The notes: generated by a model from the sequence alone, not told the origin. Positions 50,216 through 63,829 are shown, counted from the first letter of the stretch. The stretch is DNA of 64,000 nucleotides from Apostichopus japonicus (GCF_037975245.1 NC_092573.1:19753265-19817264); one strand, 5' to 3'. Numbers and translations: made by a program.

Positions 50216-51594
50216 GAAATAATTATCCGAGCTAGTTGGCATTTACTACATGACAAATATTTCAGCCCAATTGTCATGACGATGTGACTCTCAATCTGCT
50301 GTTGCTAGATGCATTCACAAATATTGACAAATTTGACTCAAATGTTTTATTCAAAACATAATAACATTTCTGGCAATTTTGTTATAAGCAATCAAATTTA
50401 GCCCTCCTGACTACCCCTTAAAATCAAGTCCTTGTCCTTGTCTCGTCAAATGGATGTTTGCCAAGATTCAAAATGGCACTTGGAATCCATTCAGTAAAAA
50501 CACCAAAAACACTACTTTGCAATCAAGTGATTTTAAATTGTTGCTGCAATTACAGAAAAAATGGTATGTGTTAATTATAACTTAAAGTGGTCTAGAAATT
50601 CTCGGATGCTCTTCAGTATTCAAAGCCAGCTCTTGCGTAGGCCTACCCACTAGGAAGCAAATACCTTGAAACCGATAGTCATGGATGCTACATATACTTT
50701 TTAATCCAAATCCCAGTTACCTCATCTATAACTTATTATATATGATAGAGATCATTTTTGAAGAACACCCCCAAACAGGTAAGAAATATCTCAATCCACT
50801 TGGGAGGTATGTTAGTGTTACATCATACACATAGGCGCTGGGGGGGGGGAGGGGCTGCATCCTCCAACCAAATATTTTGTGAAAATTCGGGCAATATGCT
50901 AAGAATTTTTGGGGGCACCTACTGAAAGAAAGATAAATTGCAACATGTTTTTCAATGGTTAAACTGATATTATTATTATCATTTTTATTGTAACGACTTC
51001 CCGAAAATTCTAACCAATATGGAAGGGTTATAACACAGCAAATGATTGTATGTAATTGGCATATGCGATGTTATAACCGATGCATGCCTATATGATATGC
51101 ACATTAACATGTTGGTTATATTTTTCGGGCAAGTCGTTACAGCCCCCTGAATCAAATTGGGCTCCTACGCCTATGGTTATACATGACAATATTTTCTAAA
51201 TCTGTGATGTCGTAGAGCCACTAGGATCTCAATCTTTTACTTTCTATTTGCTTTTGATATTTTCAAGGGTTAGTCAAATGTTAACAGTGTTGACTCTGTA
51301 GCTAGTGTCATCACTATAGGTCTTGTGAAAAACATCAATACTTAAGATTTCGCAAAACCCTGCCACCTCCATGACAGAAAATAAACATTGTAAGAAATAA
51401 AGAAAAGGGGAAAAAAATGAAGAACTTGTGGCTCTCCATGATGTCGTATTCAGACTTTCTCAAGTACTCAGTCTTTTGCTACATAAAATACTATAAAACA
51501 TGTGAAACCTACTCATATGAAACAAGGTTTTTCTCTAAACAACTGTTGAAGGAAGTTCATAACAGTTGTTTCTATCAGATAATAATAATAATAT

Positions 51595-51899
51595 TTGATT
51601 TTTTATTTAGCACTTTATACCAGCAATAGGTCTCAAAGCGCTTTACAGATGTTATATTACACCTGGTCAATGATAACCTGTCCCAGAGACAGTCCCTCCC
51701 GTCGGCTGCAGATATATACTGCGCCAATGACAAGTTACCTCACAGGTACCAATTTGGGTGGCAAATGGGTGGAGAAAGGCAAGTGAGATAAAGCATCTTG
51801 CCCAAGGACACAATGTAATGAACTATAGGCAGGAATCGAACCAGCAATCCTTGGATCACGAGCCCGACGCCTTAGCCAATTGGCCACCACGCTCTCACA
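51595..51899 (-). mobile_element. tRNA-derived SINE, second copy
   Basis: Reverse-strand copy of the element at 39122-39424. The B box reads GAATCGAACC on the plus strand (about 51833) and the A-box region CCAATTGGCCACCA (about 51880). The tail CTCAAAGCGCTTTACA lies near 51630. The left end passes into (AAT)n. Confidence 0.88.
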
Positions 51900-52756
51900 T
51901 GATGATACATGATGATACATGATGTTGCTGGTTGGGTTTGTGGCTCTGTTTAATAATAAAATATCTTGTTCCACCCATTGCTTTAAAGTAGCAATAAAAA
52001 AGCTATGTATCATTCAGTATTGTCTGAAAAACATAATAATGACACTTCATTCTAGAATTACAGGTAGGATTGACATGTATGACAATAAAACTAAAACAAC
52101 AAATTTTCATATGAGTGGCAGCTAGGCAACTAGACAAAACCAGCGACAGATCAGGTTACCCAGTCCATAACTGCCATATCCTACTTGCAAGCTTTGGGAA
52201 ATCTACGAGATAATTTTGTCCATAAAGACCATTCCATACAGTTTGAATGTATATATCCTTGAACATTAAAATAAATATGGATAGCATAGAAACCTGTATT
52301 CGAATTGTTAATGCTCTCCAAATGGTTTCCCACACTGACGAGAAAGAAGATTTATCTGGAAATGCACATAATTTCTCTAAAATTGACATGTTTTATAGAA
52401 AGCGGCTGTTCTTACGCTGATACAGATGTTGGATCTTCTACTACGTACGAACAAGCAAAAGTACCGTATTTAAAGATACTACACAGTTGAACAGTCTCGT
52501 GCAAAACTTTGCCATGACTATTTATTAGCCACAAATGTTTTTATCTACAAGTTTCAGAGCTTGTCGTTGGAGATCGATTAAGTTACTAACTATAACAATA
52601 AGAATACTACAAGGTAGCTTTCTTGCATCCTCAGCATTTATTCACACCGTACTCAATGTGTCCACTGCATTCTCCGAAGATTCCGAGACTTGTGCCGAAA
52701 GGCTTGTGGACCTCTGGTTTACCATGCTCATATGACAGTGTCAATCATAGTGAAAT

Positions 52757-52862
52757 AATAGTTAAGTAATGAAATTATTTAATTAAATACTTAAATAATT
52801 AAATAAATAATTAATTAATTAAATAATTCAATTATTCAATTATTAAATAATTAAATTATAGC
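52757..52862. repeat. AT-rich simple repeat (TAAT/AAAT)n
   Basis: About 100 bases of nothing but A and T apart from a few C bases, built from AATTAAATAA and TTAATTAA units, with self-complementary stretches. Confidence 0.9.
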
Positions 52863-53875
52863 ACAGTGTTGATTACAGTTAAATCACATCAAAGGTGCAC
52901 ACATTTGACAGTTTCGAGAAAATGATTGGCAATTAATGTAAAAAGGCCCTATAGCTTTTTAATTAAGGCTAATCGCATTAACTTATTAGATTACTTGACC
53001 AAATTTTGAGGTGAAAATTACCTCACAAGCTATCAGGTGATGAAATGAAAAAAACTCCAACAAGATCAAGTTTTTCAAGTTTTTAAAGTTTCAATGAAAC
53101 ATGCAAAAGTTAGAACTTTTAATTTCTTTTAACTTTCATTAAACTTGCTGCTTTACCTGTATGGGGTTGTAGGTTTAACATTGACAACGGGGAGTGATCC
53201 CTGGTTCGTATAACTTTATGCAATGTACTACTGACACTTTGTATGTGCGCGGTTGCGGTTTTGGCAGAATTAAGAAACCAGATGATGCTTGTCATATCTA
53301 TACCATATCTTTCCCTTTAAACACGGTCAAGAATGTGGAAAGTTCAATCTGGATATAGTGCACCCCATAATGCACCCCAAAATATGGCTTCCTGAGAGAT
53401 CCTATTTTATGATTTATGAACATGAAGATTGGGATATGGGAAGGAAAACAGAGAAAATAAAGAAACTACATTGACGTCAAATTTGTCTCTCTTTTTTTTG
53501 TGTAAACAACTGACGTGTTATTATTCTTCTTCTTCTTCTTTTTTTTTTTCAAAGGCATATGACAGAACAAGAGATTCATGAATATTTATAAGAAGCAAAT
53601 CTTTTTGAGAGGAAGTTTTGATGTTCCACATGCAAAGATACAACTGGGAATAGCTTACAAACACTTTCTTCTTTGGAAAAAATTGCAGGATTGCCTTCTG
53701 GGTAGTATAAACTGCAGACTGTGGATGGAATCCACTTTTTAAAAATAAGAATAGTTTAATACTTTTTGATTAAGCAGTCCAGGCTATACCGACTTGGGCT
53801 TTCATATCCGTACCAATTAATTTACATGTGTAATAGCTAGAGCCACATCCATGTGTCATCCCTGGTAGTCCATAT

Positions 53876-54180
53876 TTCTGTATATGCAGAGAACTATGAC
53901 ATATAGTTCCATTTTAATACACAGCTTTCTGTATAATACAGAGAACTATGACATATAGTTCCATTTTAATACACAGCTTTCTGTATAATACAGAGAACTA
54001 TGACACAGTTCCATTTTAATACACAGTTTTCTGTACAATACAGAGAACTATGACATATAGTTCCATTTTGAATACTCAGCTTTCTTTGTACAGAGAAACA
54101 TGACATAAAGTTCATTTCAATACACAGATTTGTGTATACAGAGAACTATGACGTATAGTTCCATTTTAATACGCAGCTGT
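53876..54180. repeat. Minisatellite, about 50-base unit with internal palindrome
   Basis: Six imperfect units of ACAGAGAACTATGACATATA, GTTCCATTTTAATACACAGC, TTTCTGTATAAT. The core GAACTATgacATATAGTTC is nearly self-complementary, so each unit can form a small hairpin. Confidence 0.92.
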
Positions 54181-54490
54181 TACTCATTATTCTACACATG
54201 CACCGCATATTCCTAGAGCCTTACCTCGCGTACACCTCCATCCATGCAATCGATCCAAGTACAATTTTTTGTTTCTTTAATGACACATAAAAAAGTTTGC
54301 TTTTCCAGACTGAACGTGAGGCAGCTGGGTCGAAGGGCACATACTGATTCCATAGCCGAGGAGGCCTAGTGATATATTCAGTCCGGTTAGAATCTCCTAT
54401 ATCTGTAATAACTTTCCTCTAAATGGTCTGTTTTCGCAGTATCAAAATACTTTGCACATTCGAGACGCGCCGCCAAACTGCCAAATCCTT

Positions 54491-54823
54491 CTATTGCCTC
54501 TTAATGTCTTCCTCCATCAGACTATCCTGTACTTCTTTGCCTTCACTCCTGGCTTTCTCTATCCAATATTCAACCCCTCCTACCTCCTGCAGGAGTTTCT
54601 CCAGTCGAGCCTCCTTGGCCTTTCTCTCCATCTGATTTTTATCCTCTTTCTGAAGTTTGATCGCCTCCACACAGGTGCTGTGCCAATCCCTGAGAACCTT
54701 AGGGTAGTTGTCTATACCGTCCTTTTCTAAATTCCCGACGACCGGAAGAATCGTCGTTTCTATGAGTTCGTCGAGCGAGGCCTTCTCTATCCTCCCAGAA
54801 GATTCCAGCGACTGGAATTGCTC
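54491..54823 (-). CDS. MRPS27: Mitochondrial ribosomal protein mS27-like, last coding exon, partial
   Basis: Read on the minus strand, an acceptor with a strong pyrimidine tract (TTTTTTTTCCCTTTACGCAG) opens an exon that encodes 110 residues to a TAG at 54493-54491. It contains EQFQSLESSGRIEKASLDEL, then DGIDNYPKVLRDWHSTCVEA, then a charged helix with ERKAKEARLEKLLQE. This resembles the C-terminus of human MRPS27, which has ERFKALHSK, LGKIESEGLLSL, then IATYEQNLQQWHLDL and a Gln/Glu-rich helix. mS27 is a PPR-like small-subunit protein of the mitochondrial ribosome. The tail after the helix is longer than in human. No upstream exon was found to base 64000, so the rest is beyond a long intron or was missed. 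Coding potential is strong; identity rests on one exon. Confidence 0.65.
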   Translation of the reverse strand, partial: EQFQSLESSGRIEKASLDELIETTILPVVGNLEKDGIDNYPKVLRDWHSTCVEAIKLQKEDKNQMERKAKEARLEKLLQEVGGVEYWIEKARSEGKEVQDSLMEEDIKRQ

Positions 54824-57240
54824 CTGCGTAAAGGGAAAAAAAATGAAATCTCAGTGAAAGGACATCGCCGAATACATTTGCATGGCGCAGAGAGAATATT
54901 CTCTGACGTGCCGCCAATGTAATGTCGACCCAGTTTTGCCAAAATTTTCCTTGTCGCTTAAATGAAAGTCCTCTGTTAATGGTTTAGATTTTGAACAAAA
55001 TACAAGACCTGTACCACGTACAATTATCGTATTTATCGGTTCAATTATAGATGTTCCAAGAGGAGGGGGGGGGGGACTTTCCCTCAGGAGATGCATTTTC
55101 TTGGACGATGACATTCAAAACCGCCTACTTCAGTGAGATGAAATTGTACCTCCAGAGCAGACTCTTTCTCCTGATATTTTTTTCACACCTGCCGCCAGCC
55201 TCTCCTGCCTTATCAGACGACTGACATTCCTCTGATATCATTTTAGGAGAGGTCAGATGATCGGAGGAGTCTGCTTAATCAACATGGGGAGGAGGCCAGC
55301 TTTGATAATTCGGACAAACTCTCACTATAACAGGCGACGGAACAGTAGAGAGGATTACACTGTTGTGGGAACATTGAAATATTGCATGACTGATGTCATC
55401 TCCACACCACCTTGCTGGAGGAACTTAGGATTAGTGGCACCGAAAGGCCAGCAGATCTTATCTAATCCACCCTTCTCAATTCTGACTGAAATATTGCACT
55501 TTTATGTTCGACAATCACAATGGTATCTTATACATGTGTAGTGGTGCACTTTATGTGGTTAGTTGCAGCTATTTTCATGATTTTCTAATGCCTATTAGGG
55601 TGAGTAGGACAATGTTGTTTATTAGTTGTCAGTATATCTTTAAACTTCTAAACACTGAGATTTAAATAAATTTGACATCTGTCTACGGGTGTCCGTAGAA
55701 TCTTAAGGTTGTTTTTCCCTAAACTTTTGGTGCTATAAAGCAATCATTTACTTTACTTGCAGTTACTCTGCAGTAACCAGCTGATGTAAACTTGCATTTA
55801 ATGCAACAGCACCACCAAAGACCGGGGGGAATTCCCCAAAAACTATAACTTACTAACGTCTCCCTCAACAATTCTGCTGATTTGAATAGGATGTAAGTTC
55901 TGGAAATTATGAAAACCAAAAAGTCACGGACCTCAACATGCAAAACAAAGTTTCTTGCTCCCTATGGCACCTCTCACGCCTGCTTGCATAACCCCCATTC
56001 TGTGTCACCCTACCCCAAAAACATGCTCTGATTTTGCTGTGCCCCTCCCCCCCCTCCCTCCCCTATCCTGACGGCATTCCCAAATATCTGAGGACATGAA
56101 TGATATTATGTGGAATTCATCACACTGAAGGGGAATTTACATTGCCTGAACACATTATCTAAACTGAATCATAAGTTCCGCAAACAATTTAAAGATATGC
56201 AAATGAGAAAACTTAAACTGCATTAAAAATTTAATATTCTATTTTTTTTTTTCAATTAGTGACATCACACAAATGTTTCTCTGGTGGGTTAAACAGCTAA
56301 TAACAGTAGTAATATACGACCTTATAACCCCCTTCCCCCCCCCCATGAATCCACTTTTGGAAGCCCCAGGAAACCCCATTTTGGAACTGCCTCTATGAGG
56401 GTAGGGGTCCTGCATTCATGAACCACCCTTTGAACGGCCTCTAAGATGGACTGCCTCCATAAAATGTCTCTTAAGCCTATAACAAACTGTATTCGTGAAC
56501 CGCCCTCGGAGCTCCCTCCAAGATGATCTATATGTAATTTCTTATACCGGCTCTAATGTTAAAAATTATCTCCTCTGCTATAAACAATTGCCCCTGTTTT
56601 TTGATCATCCTTCCGCTAAGGATGCTATTATGTTCTTTAAGAAAATAATCCCTTGGGCAAAGAGACCTTATGAAGATACATGTAGATAGATGGTGAGTAC
56701 TGTAAGAAGATTAGTCTTAATTTATTTTTTTTCCCGACCACGGAATAAAGTTAGCACATTTAATCTAAGAGTAAGAAGATTATAAAAAAGTAATTGACTA
56801 TTAATACAATAAAAACCAATATAATCGTGTTTGGGTCGTCGAATATCGCTGTATAACATTGCGTCACGCACACCATTCGTTTACACATAACTATTGAGTT
56901 ATTACAATGATACCGTAGGGGCCAAAACCTGATCCTTCACAAACAGTGGACATTTATCTGCATTGTTAGGGCAAACCAATATTCTCATATCACAAAGATA
57001 TGACCTTTTTTTTTCAAATTCGGTGACATCGTACAAAACAGCACAGTTAATGATGCTAGCACGGCAATTTAGCTGGAAATGTATGGCAGTCATTTACTGA
57101 CAGAAAAAAAAGAGGATATTTCTATCAAACAATTCCATTTTCATGAAAATTTAGATGAAAAAAGTACAAGCAAACTGTTCATAGGAGAGATCACCCAAGA
57201 TAGAGAGTGGGATGAAAAACAAAATACTATAGTTTAACAA

Positions 57241-57317
57241 GACTAATCTATGCTCTGCCACCCCTCCTCTAACCCCTCCTCTAACCCCTCCCCTACCCCT
57301 CCTCTAACCCCTCCCCT
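57241..57317. repeat. Short C-rich tandem repeat (CCCCTCCTCTAA)n
   Basis: Five or so copies of a 10-13 base unit, CCCCTCCTCTAA or CCCCTCCCCTA. The complementary strand is G-rich. Confidence 0.85.
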
Positions 57318-58734
57318 ATCCGCACCATGATGGTGCTATGTCAGGGAAGTATCACAAGTCTCTCGAAAAAGGGAACAGATCCTATACATGCTCTTAGCCA
57401 TAAAGACCGAAAAAAGGGATATATACTGCGCTCATTATCACTAATAGTATAGACTTTAAACTTTGGGTATAATATATAAGTGTAAGTTAGTGTTCCAGCG
57501 TTGTCTAATCACGTTTGGAGACATTATCTGCCTTTGCCAACGATGCAGTCGAAAAACGATCAAAGAATGAGAAAAGAAAGAAAAAAAACATGTTAGATAA
57601 TAATCAACTATACCCAAAAAAAAATGCATTTGCATTGTTACAATATATACTGTAACTACATTGTCACTCTGACACCCACAATTAATGGGCTACCCCCTTT
57701 AATCTTAGCGAGAGATCTGTGTGTCTACGACCTTTTGCGGGTTCCATATTAACATCCATTTACAAAATCCTCGCAGTTTTTAGCTTAAGTTTGTCCTTGC
57801 TGGTGCGATTTTGGGTGGATTAAAGCTGAAACAGAGAACCTTTCTTAATAACCTTTTCCTTCATCTTATCTTTCCATTTAAAGGGTGTGAAGACTCGCGC
57901 AAAAAGAACTTTTAATGATGGTAATTTGACCTAGTTTAAAATGAGGTGTAACAGAAGAGTTAACCACCACCATCGATCCCAGAAAATACACACACAGCTT
58001 GCTAACGCGGTAATTCGACACTGGTGTACAGTCAATACATACAGCTGCGGTCAATACCCACAGCACAGTGTACAAACGTTACAGCGATGGACATCTCAGG
58101 TCCAGCTAAAGATAACAATTAAGGTATCACGTTTCATTACTGTCTGAATTTTTGTAGCGACACGAACAAGACGTAATTTGCAAGCAACAGAAAGTTAACT
58201 TTTTCAGATGGCCGCACGCGGTTTGGGGCGAGTCTTCAATGCCTTTAAAGAGTGCTGCTCTTAGACTATCAATACAGCCACAGCACAGAGTTAACATCAA
58301 AATGGATTTCGATAAGTGGAAACCAGACATGAGGGTTTCTTAAAGAAATGAAACAAACAGACTCTAAAGTACTTCGAGAATTCATCATATCATCATATTT
58401 TCTACAGAGAAGAGATCCAGCTCCAGGAAAGCGAATTATTTAATATTAGAGTTTATCACGCATACAATCGTTATTCAAAACTATTTATCGATTTTGGTTG
58501 CTACGGGCCCAATATTAACAATTCTACGTTCTATTGTACCTTTCAGCTCTTATCAAAGGCAGACTATGAAGAGAGAGAATATATCAAATTATTGCATTTT
58601 CTAGCGAGAAGAGATCGGACTTTATCGAAAGGAGTTTGTCTAAATTTCCAAACGTCTACATTTTGTCTATTATGGGCCTAATGTAAATTATACATCCTAT
58701 TGTACCTGTTAGGTCCTAATAAAATAATAATCAT

Positions 58735-59070
58735 AATAAATGAGACTTATATAGCGCCAAATCAGTAAACAAAAGTTACTGCTCAAAGCGCTTTACAAAG
58801 AAAGTAAATTAATTTACAAAAGAACAAATGAAAAGATGGGTCTGGAGTAGACCTTTCAATGTAGAAAGTTTAGAGCATGTTCGAATGTGATCTGGTAACC
58901 TGTTCCAGAGATAAGAGCCAGAGTATTCGAAGCTTCTGTAACCATAGGTCTTCAAGCGTGGTTTAGGAACAGTTAAATACAGTTTGTAGGACGAATATGG
59001 AAAGACTATCAAGCGTGATAATATATCGTAAGATATATCGTAAGCGTGATAATATATCGTAAGATGATAT
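58735..59070 (-). mobile_element. 5'-truncated LINE (L2/CR1/Rex-like), 3' end with reverse transcriptase C-terminus
   Basis: On the minus strand the frame ending near 58809 contains VPKPRLKTYGYRSFEYSGSY, LWNRLPDHIRTCSKLSTLK and LLQTHLF. This is the typical C-terminal signature of L2/CR1/Rex-type reverse transcriptase ORFs. The 3' UTR follows with AAAGCGCTTTGAGC and GGCGCTATATAAGTCTC, then an (ATT)n-like tail. A short GATAATATATCGTAAG duplication (near 59017-59060) marks the truncated 5' side. It is a dead fragment. Confidence 0.85.
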
Positions 59071-60002
59071 CTTGTAACAAATCGTCTCATTTCATTCCAA
59101 GGCGTTGTCCCAGATTATGTAACAAGTTCACCCACCAGACTGGTCTTGGATACAACTTTGTCAACAATAGCTGTTAAGATGTATCCCTCACATCAGGCCA
59201 CTTTTACAACCAACTCTAGATTTGATATCAGTATTGCATCAGTATCGTATATATCTGAGTCATAAAGCTGTCAATTTAAATGTTAAAACTTGTAATTGTT
59301 ACAAACTATTATCGATTATTAGTTAATTATTATCATGAATTATTATTATTATTTATTATTAACTCAAACTTAGGCGGAGGAGAGCTGAACTGTTGTGGCC
59401 ACAAAGCCTGCAGACAAAGGTCATGTTCATAAGTTAAACAATGAGAGGTATTTTCCAGTTATTTATCATCAATGCAAAACACTTTTAACCGCCTAATATC
59501 GAATCACACTTTTAACCCTCACAACAAGTCTCCTGTTACACCCTTCAGTTCAACTACCCTCATAACCTACAAAGTTTAATATCGAAGATTTATATCAAGC
59601 GAATAAATTTAGCTCATGAATTGGATGTCATGTATATGTAACGTATATATTTATAAGGGAATTAGTATTTTATTGCTATGATAGATGGCCAGCTCTGGAA
59701 TGGAAGAGAATATGAGGAAAGGAATATCAGCCAATATCAAGCTTTTTACCGTTTGCTGTATTTCTGCTTAAATTTGGTTACAAGTAAGTGGCTCATTTTA
59801 TTTTCTGATTAAGTCAAACTGTAAGAACTATCTCACTCATTTGTAGTAACATAATTGATCAAATGTCAAGGGTATTCTCCCATCCCCACCCCCCTCACCC
59901 ACCTCCCATCCTGGATTTAAGAATACTTTAGTAAAAATTCCATGGGCACTTTCCTCCATTTTCAAATTATTGGCAGTCATTTGAGGAGTGGTTAATCATA
60001 CA

Positions 60003-61470
60003 TTTGATTGCACAAATTGAATATCGTAGTGAGGGAGAAATTGCTTTGAAAGTGTTTGATGTGAGAAAAATTGCAGCATTGTAATCTCTTTCTGAACCCC
60101 TTTTCTATTTAATGCTACTTCCGTGACAGATATTTTGGTCACATGACTATCCACTGGATTGTGTTGATTACACAAATTGAATATCGTAGTGAGGGAGAAA
60201 TTGCTTTGAAAGTGTTAGATAATGCTTTTGTTGACCCTTTTGTCACCACTGACCGATATTTGTCATTCTAGCAAATTTGATTGCTACTATTTATTACATT
60301 ATTTGGAGATAAAATCATAAAATCATCTTAGTTCTTGGGGAATAAAATCAAACTGACTATTCCTTTGGTGATTCTGGTGGTAAAGATCATAACTTTTAGA
60401 GACAACTTACATTCTATTTGGATTTCTTGTCTTATACTGCATGAATTACAGATTTCTCACTAAAACACACCTATTGAATTTCAGCACACTGAGAACTGGG
60501 GGGGGGAGGGTTTATAACAACAACAACAACAACAACAACGAGGACAATAACAATAAAACAAAAAGTGAAAGAATTCTCTTTGGATATTCATACTATTTAT
60601 AAACTCCTTCAAGAACTTTGTTGATGATGTAATTTAAGATTTACCACATTGTGGTGACCAATTCAGCACTATCAGATAACCAAATAGCCTGCATATTTTT
60701 GAATATGCTGCGTCATCCAAAGTATCTGGTTTTCTATTGTTTTGTTTTCTATTTTTAATGAGCAATAATGATGATCAAGTTTCATGTATTGTTTGTTAAC
60801 AACAATGGATGTCACTTACAACCCTGGGGTATGCCAGGGGTATGAGGGGGGTGGGGGAGGAATAAAATTGAAGTGGTCTGTAACACCAAAGGTAAAACAA
60901 GATAACAAGAAAAATGTAAAGGATGGACTGGCCAACAATGAGTGATCGAATCTTCGGTACAAATTGTTTCCCGAAAGGTAATGATGGCGGAATTGGGCCT
61001 ACCTGTACAGAGCCGTATATAGAGGTGGCCCGAGACCATTTTCACAACGGAGAAAAATTAAAGACTTATCCTCTTGCATAACCCTTTACTGCTCTCCCTT
61101 ACCCAACCCCCCCCCCACCCTCCCCCCATACCCTTACCAGCCTCTTGCAGCATTTTCAAAATAATAATTGAGCAATTTAGCATTTTATTCTCATCCTGCG
61201 AAAAGAATTCTTATAATATTTCTTCAGCTTTCGTTGAATAATTAATTAGTATACCTAGTCTCAATCTATAAAAAAGTAATAAAGAAATGTCAAAATCCAT
61301 TTGGCGGTGAGATGCAACAAACTTTATATATTAACTGAACTGGCTGGACAACAGACAGTGTTGGAAGTGAGAAAAATTGCAGCATAATCTTTTATTGTAC
61401 CCCTTTTCTATTTTGCTGCTTCAGTGACAGATATTTTGGTCACATGACTATCCGCTGGTTGTGTCGACAT
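60003..61470. repeat. Dispersed local repeat, two modules
   Basis: Module A (about 45 bases, CACAAATTGAATATCGTAGT and GAGGGAGAAATTGCTTTGAA) occurs at about 60008-60049 and 60173-60216. Module B (about 105 bases) has GTGAGAAAAATTGCAGCAT, CCCCTTTTCTATTT and GACAGATATTTTGGTCACAT. It occurs at about 60060-60160 and 61367-61465. In the first locus module B lies between the two copies of A. Confidence 0.88.
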
Positions 61471-63829
61471 TTTTACACGGTGCATATTCAGAGATGATTT
61501 TTTTTCGGTTCTTTGATAAAAAAAAAAGGAACAATATAAAATAAACCTACGAAGGATTTGATTAACCTTTTTGGAGGTAAACGTGATGCTCTGCGCTCTG
61601 CTTTGAAGTTTCTCTCTCTCAAAAAAAAAAAAAAAACTAATTTTAAAATGTCCCCAAGTCTGGAAAATACATTTATGTAAATACACCGAGGCAAGTATTG
61701 TTCTCCGATACACCTTTGCCAGTGTTTCACACATATTATCTTCTTGTTTACCAATTGCTCTGTATGCCCTTGCCGGCAGCGACATAACCGCATCTCCGAA
61801 TTTTATGCATTAAAAATATAAAAGGAAGAAAACAGATGCAATAAGAAAAGACAAGAATACTAAGTGTTTGATGGTCTTCCACTCTCACACGCTTTACACG
61901 GCATTACGGCATTAAAAGATTTGATGCCAGCCACCTTCTTTTTTTTGTAGTTAAACACAAAAGCGGTGTGAAATTCTCTCCTCCGGTGGGCAGTTGCTTC
62001 AGATGCAACGAAAAAGAGCAAAAACAAGAACGGTGAATACGGGGTAATTTACGGATTTGGGTTATTGAAGAAGAAGAATCTAGTCTGCTGGGGAATAAGA
62101 AACAGGAAAGGAAAAAATAAAAAAGCAAATTTTTTACAAATTAGTGTAGTTAGTAATCCTCTTCTGTCACGAAAATACTCAAAATGGTCGTTTTGTTCTT
62201 TTTACAAAGTTTGGAGCTCTGAGTTTCACGATTCACATGAACAGGTTAAGAAACAGATGAAACTATACGACTTCAGCGAATTTAGTTAAGAATGAATCCT
62301 GAGGAACTGACTAATCAAGGGATAAGAAAGAGAGGCAAGAAATAATGGAACCTGTTTCACCTCTACACCAACTCACCCCTCTCAATCCTTCCCCCCCCCT
62401 CTCTCACCCACCAAAAATTAATCTCAGTTCTGCCATCCAGCCTCCACCTGGGATACCGATCCCACCTCTGGTCAACTCAAGCTACCCCTTTGGTGGATGG
62501 GGTTCAGAAGATAATTTGGGATAGGTGAAGAAAATACTGTTCAACAGCTACTAGAGTCTTTCCATTGGATGCCATGATCCAATTTTTACATCGGAGGGGA
62601 ACAATATGTTAAGATATTGGAGGTTGTGACACAAACTTTAACCCTAGCAGGATGTTCTTCAAAAGGCAGAATGACTTCGGAGATGAGAGAGGGAAATTTA
62701 GATGACTGTTTTCCCACTGACTTGATTCGAATTCACGTGACACTATTTAGGAAATTGTTTCTTGTCAACATATGTGAGTACACTCCTCTCATATCACAAC
62801 ATGCTTTAATATTTCAAGTTTGTTTTATTTCGTCAAGTTCTTCTCAGCCTTTCTTGATTATGTTAACTGTTATAGCAACAGACCAAAACAGCCATTAAAC
62901 TTTAGCATAATATACAAACTATTTTCTAATCACTAAACTACTTCCATTAGAGTTCAGTACATTAACAGCAGCTTAGAACTAAACCTGTCTTTAATAATAA
63001 TCAACAGGTTTCAGAACAACAAAATTAAAAATGAAACAGTCCAAAATTGTACATGACGTACATTTTACAAATAACAGATATCCTCTCCAACAAAAATGGA
63101 AGAGTCTAAAAAAAAAAAAAAAAAACTAATTGAAAGATGAGCTTTGTCATATAGCAGCAAAATACAGAATTAAACTTTTTCCGAAAGACGGTCACTTCAG
63201 CATTAGTCGCTAGCTGTAGGTGTCACTTCTAAAGTCATCAAAATGGCAAGCAATTTGGTCTCCCTCTCATTACGGAGGCTGTAGGACTAAACACTCATAT
63301 TTTTTTTCAACTTAAATCTGGACAAACTTGTTGTGAATGAAGAGTGGTTTTTCAGCTGGTAGCCTTGCGGCAGAGTTACTATTTGGCTAGATGAGTTTGA
63401 ACTCTTGAGGACATTCTGTGGAGGAGTTTTCTTATTGTGTGTGTATGTGTGTGTGTCGGCCGAGAATCGGCTTTATCAAATTTCAGTTGATACTGTAAAC
63501 TGTTTTCTTCGAAACCAATATGGAAGAGATACCTGTCTAGAAAGACACCTGGTGGTTAATTTTGTAACAAGAATATCTTTTCTGAAACAGGATCCTTTTT
63601 TCAAAAACGTCAACTGAGAGTCTTCTGACTCTGCAAAAGTAAGATATTTCTGGTTTTTTTTTTACTTTACAAAGAGAGTTAGAGAGAGAACTGAATATAT
63701 ACAAGAACTATTTCTTATTCTTTAACCTTTCACAATGTTATCAGAATAAAACAAGTTTAGAGATAGAATTTTAGGCAGATATGGGCAGAAAAATTTAATC
63801 CTACTAGATTTTTTTGGTAGATCCAGTCG

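Larger units (their letters stand above)
47648..54490. other. Intergenic region between convergent SKIC3 and the mS27-like gene
   Basis: No coding exon recognised. The stretch holds C-runs (about 47880-47930 and 48200-48220), a duplicated 165-base segment, a SINE, an AT-rich simple repeat and a palindromic minisatellite, each listed separately. Part of the left-hand side may be 3' UTR of SKIC3 and part of the right-hand side 3' UTR of the minus-strand gene. Confidence 0.5.

Noticed and set aside
52535-52735. Plus-strand ORF and an opposing short minus-strand frame
   Set aside because: Neither has a clear splice site pair or recognisable motif.
55144-55182. 39-base minus-strand segment between a CAG acceptor and a GTACAA donor
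   Set aside because: The frame needed to join the 54823 exon contains a TGA at its second codon.
56495-56689. Plus-strand ORF of 64 residues
   Set aside because: No recognised domain and no supporting splice context; it is kept only as an unassigned frame.
61752-61785. Minus-strand ATG frame MSLPARAYRAI followed by GGTAAAC, a possible first exon of the mS27-like gene
   Set aside because: The donor-like site and short frame are suggestive, but there is no homology to known mS27 N-termini and no middle exons were found to connect it to 54823.
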